Assembly: GCF_001275385.1 (NCBI RefSeq)
Contig: NZ_LGIW01000015.1
Location: 744,001-808,000 of the forward strand
From: Exiguobacterium sp. BMC-KP
GTDB lineage: Bacteria; Bacillota; Bacilli; Exiguobacteriales; Exiguobacteriaceae
Length of the DNA: 64,000 nt
Reading direction: 5' to 3'
Shown here: piece after piece, positions 61,908 to 64,000 of the stretch
How the letters are laid out: each line of letters begins with the position of its first letter
Position numbering within the stretch: the stretch's first letter is position 1
Translations under genes and position numbers: made by a program
Notes under the pieces: model-generated
Database searches by the model: none
The model's input: the letters and a program-made list of their open reading frames with translations, nothing else
Told to the model about the DNA's origin: nothing

Positions 61908-62378
61908 ATGCGTAAGGACTACGTTTTCGTCATCAGTTTGTCGCTCGTCGCGTTATTCGTCGGACTCCAGCTCGGTTTTGCCCGCTTGCCGGAACCGAAA
62001 CCGAAGCAAGTCGCAACGACACCGATGCGCCCTGCTGACTATAAGACAGGACTGACGTCAGCAAAACGTGAATTGAAGCAAATTCAACGCTTCACCTTAA
62101 AAAGCACTCTTCCTGCTAACGGAACGACCGTGACGTGGATCTACGAGACACCATCCGACGAACGGATCGCTGTCGATTGGTACTACGTCGAAAGTTATCC
62201 GGAGGCACAGGTCCAGATGACACGTAACGAGACGTCACGCATCATTTCGTATGAACGCTACCTGATCGTCATCCGACCGATATACGGGACGGTCGTCGAT
62301 AGCGAACTCGAACAGTTCGCACTCCGTTTTACGGGTTACTTTACGACACAACAACAGGGGGAAAACGATGTCAGGTAA
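61908..62378 (+). CDS. membrane-anchored protein of unknown function
   Basis: A 156-residue protein with a single N-terminal helix (MRKDYVFVISLSLVALFVGL) and a 120-residue outside domain. No family recognised. AAGGAGGAGGAAGGG is a strong site for the ATG at 61908; the long upstream opening is a shadow of the GDPD gene. Overlaps the kinase gene by 11 bp. Confidence 0.65.
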   Translation: MRKDYVFVISLSLVALFVGLQLGFARLPEPKPKQVATTPMRPADYKTGLTSAKRELKQIQRFTLKSTLPANGTTVTWIYETPSDERIAVDWYYVESYPEAQVQMTRNETSRIISYERYLIVIRPIYGTVVDSELEQFALRFTGYFTTQQQGENDVR

Positions 62379-62925
62379 AATCATTCTTTTGATTGGTGGA
62401 TCGGGCAGCGGAAAGTCTTCCCTGATCAAACGCTTGCGGACAGAATATACGCATGTCCGGTTCATCCCGTCTGTGACGACACGACCGAAACGTCCGACGG
62501 AAATCGATGGAGCAAGCTACCGCTTCGTCGACGTCAAGACGTTCCAGCAACTGATCCAAGACGATGGATTCATCGAATACGCCCATGTCCACCGGGCGTG
62601 GTATGGCACACCGCGTCAAGCATACGTTGATGTCCTTGAACAGGATCAGATCGTCATCAAGGATATCGACCCAAAAGGGGCGGCGAACTTCAAGCGCTTA
62701 TTTAACGATCAAGTGATTACGATCTTCGTTTCGGTCCCACCCGACTTAATGAAGGAACGACTCTTGATGCGTGGTGATACACCAGAGTTCGAAGCGCGAC
62801 TCGTCGATTACGAGGAAGCGTGGAAAGAGCGCGATCATTATGACTACATGATTGAAAACATTGATTTTGAGACGGCGTACGCCGATCTCCTTAAGATCAT
62901 CGCTGGTTATATTCCAAAGGCATGA
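62368..62925 (+). CDS. guanylate kinase-like protein
   Basis: A 185-residue P-loop kinase: GGSGSGKSSLIKRL, SVTTRPKRPTEIDGASYRF and the YAHVHRAWYGTP block follow guanylate kinase. The lid and C-terminus are shorter than the usual 205-residue enzyme, so this is likely a paralogue acting on another nucleotide or a sensor. A second, canonical gmk is expected elsewhere. Overlaps the preceding gene by 11 bp. Confidence 0.75.
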   Translation: MSGKIILLIGGSGSGKSSLIKRLRTEYTHVRFIPSVTTRPKRPTEIDGASYRFVDVKTFQQLIQDDGFIEYAHVHRAWYGTPRQAYVDVLEQDQIVIKDIDPKGAANFKRLFNDQVITIFVSVPPDLMKERLLMRGDTPEFEARLVDYEEAWKERDHYDYMIENIDFETAYADLLKIIAGYIPKA

Positions 62926-62927
62926 CG

Positions 62928-62955
62928 AAGAGGACGCAAGTGAGCGTCCTCTTTT
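62928..62955 (+). terminator. intrinsic terminator of the guanylate kinase-like gene
   Basis: Perfect 10-bp arms AAGAGGACGC / GCGTCCTCTT, 6-nt loop, TT tail. Confidence 0.85.
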
Positions 62956-62976
62956 CGTCTGCAGAAAGGAGTGTCT

Positions 62977-63852
62977 ATGCTACCCGATCATCCATTGTTA
63001 CAGACAATTCAAACCGTTAAGCGGCTTCCGGGTCGATCGAATCAAACCGTCTGGTCCGTTAAGACGGCAACAGCGCACTACATCGTCAAGACTGTCATGG
63101 ATCCGACCAGTCGTCAATATGAACGAGAAGCGAACTTGTTGATCCCAGAACAACATGGCATCGCTCATGCCTTACCACTAGCGACAGGACAAACAGCAAC
63201 GATTGCGTACGGCATTTATCCGTATCTATCTGGACAAACCGTCCGAAGCGTGCTCCAGGAAACACCGGAACGAGCGACCGAACTCGGTCAGGAGACAGGA
63301 AAAGCATTGAAACGTATCCATGAGGTACCTGCTCCAAGTGAGATGACGTCTTGGAGTATACGCTGTCAGGCGAAACATGACCGTGATCGCCCAGCAGTTG
63401 AGGACTTGCTTGCATCAGAGTGGATCGAGCGACTCGATCAGTTCATCGGCGAACGACTTGCGTTACTTGAGACGCGTCCGAACCATCTGCAGCATGATGA
63501 TGTTCATCTCGATAATCTACTCGTGCAAGACGGACATCTATCTGCTTTCCTTGATTACGGGAACCATGATTACGGTGATCCGTGGCATGATTTCGTCAAA
63601 TGCGGGTTGTTTCAAGTCGAGATGAGTCCCGTCTTTGCCCGTAACATGATTAATGGATATTTTGAAAACGAAGTGTCGTCTAACTTTTGGCAAGTCTACA
63701 GTCTTTACATGGCGATGGTCGTCTTCTCCTCACTTGTCTGGACAAAGCGGTTTGATGCAAGTCAGGTGCCAGTGATGCAACGACGCGTCCAGCGGATCAT
63801 TCAGGATCACGATGGGTTTCGACGCGACATGCCGCTTTGGTATGAGACGTAA
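62977..63852 (+). CDS. aminoglycoside phosphotransferase-family protein
   Basis: A 291-residue APH/choline-kinase-fold protein: LQHDDVHLDNLLVQ (catalytic His..Asp..Asn) and LDYGNHDYGDPWHDF (metal Asp). The N-terminal lobe has the Lys of VKTVMD. The substrate could be an antibiotic, a sugar or a choline-like compound. AGAAAGGAG precedes the ATG at 62977. Confidence 0.8.
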   Translation: MLPDHPLLQTIQTVKRLPGRSNQTVWSVKTATAHYIVKTVMDPTSRQYEREANLLIPEQHGIAHALPLATGQTATIAYGIYPYLSGQTVRSVLQETPERATELGQETGKALKRIHEVPAPSEMTSWSIRCQAKHDRDRPAVEDLLASEWIERLDQFIGERLALLETRPNHLQHDDVHLDNLLVQDGHLSAFLDYGNHDYGDPWHDFVKCGLFQVEMSPVFARNMINGYFENEVSSNFWQVYSLYMAMVVFSSLVWTKRFDASQVPVMQRRVQRIIQDHDGFRRDMPLWYET

Positions 63853-63856
63853 AAAA

Positions 63857-63902
63857 ACAACGGGTTCGTCTCTCGTTGAAGAGAAATGAACCCGTTGTTT
63901 TT
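63857..63902. terminator. bidirectional terminator
   Basis: ACAACGGGTTC / GAACCCGTTGT arms with an inner TCTC / GAGA stem and five T. Confidence 0.8.
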
Positions 63903-63928
63903 AGTGAACCTTTAAATGAAAAAAGAGA

Positions 63929-64000
63929 TTACCATTCGAATCCTTCTTCACTATACTTGCCGTTCGAATTAAAGAATCGTTCTTCTGTTTTACCGTTGAC
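63929..64000 (-). CDS. C-terminal end of a gene entering from the right
   Basis: The last 23 codons and TAA of a minus-strand gene are visible (ending YSEEGFEW). Too short to identify. Convergent with the phosphotransferase gene, with the terminator between. Confidence 0.6.
   Translation of the reverse strand, partial: VNGKTEERFFNSNGKYSEEGFEW

Noticed and set aside
1-64000. Search by eye for CRISPR arrays, tRNA or rRNA genes, prophage and insertion sequences
   Set aside because: No direct-repeat arrays, cloverleaf ends, transposase or phage structural genes were recognised.

Overview
The window reads as chromosomal DNA of a low-to-moderate GC Firmicute, almost certainly Exiguobacterium. The strongest evidence is a minus-strand gene near 41.1-41.8 kb for a rhodopsin with the residue pattern of the Exiguobacterium proton pump (H57, D85, K96, K225). 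Strong AGGAGG ribosome binding sites, frequent TTG starts, CcpA-type cre, sigma-D-like and sigma-B-like promoters and Bacillus-like families agree. No rRNA, tRNA, CRISPR array, prophage or insertion sequence was seen.

Layout. 0-3 kb: end of an ABC permease gene and small membrane or regulatory proteins. 3.2-9.5 kb: a sugar locus matching the Bacillus gmu (glucomannan/beta-glucoside) system: PTS IIB-IIA-IIC, a GH1 6-phospho-beta-glucosidase and a GntR/UTRA regulator, divergent from one gene fusing mannose-6-phosphate isomerase to a ROK kinase; a promoter, a probable operator and a consensus cre site lie between them. 9.5-24 kb: an accessory region of lipoproteins, small membrane proteins and many immunity-type proteins (ankyrin, SUFU-like, SMI1/KNR4, WGR-like, DUF3885), with duplicated families, gene remnants and no visible toxin. 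24-33 kb: a ROK-regulated MFS/glyoxalase operon, a cytosolic PAS chemoreceptor, three acetyltransferases, cardiolipin synthase, a DedA-like protein and an AI-2E family exporter. 33-41 kb: M20 peptidase, a transporter-like protein, a VLRF1/aeRF1-type protein, a C45 hydrolase, a transmembrane chemoreceptor and small enzymes. 41-50 kb: rhodopsin, YusW-like lipoprotein, endonuclease/phosphatase family protein, acetyltransferases, an autoregulated XRE/membrane pair, an oxidase-PhzF-HAD operon and a TetR-regulated drug exporter. 51-64 kb: a coiled-coil membrane protein, a CNNM/CorC protein, a GGDEF-EAL protein, the oxygen sensor HemAT, an acetyltransferase pseudogene, a YrzF-like kinase, M32 carboxypeptidase, a glycerophosphodiesterase, a guanylate-kinase paralogue and an aminoglycoside phosphotransferase-like protein.

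How they work together. The clearest functional unit is the PTS/GH1/GntR locus, in which imported phospho-disaccharides are split and mannose or fructose products are fed to glycolysis by the bifunctional isomerase-kinase. Chemotaxis is represented by three receptors, two behind sigma-D-like promoters. Stress and signalling genes (rhodopsin, HemAT, cyclic-di-GMP protein, drug exporter) sit among many GNAT enzymes. Features that stand out are the isomerase-kinase fusion, the toxin-less immunity array, and a perfect hairpin between an extended Shine-Dalgarno and the TTG start of the CNNM gene.
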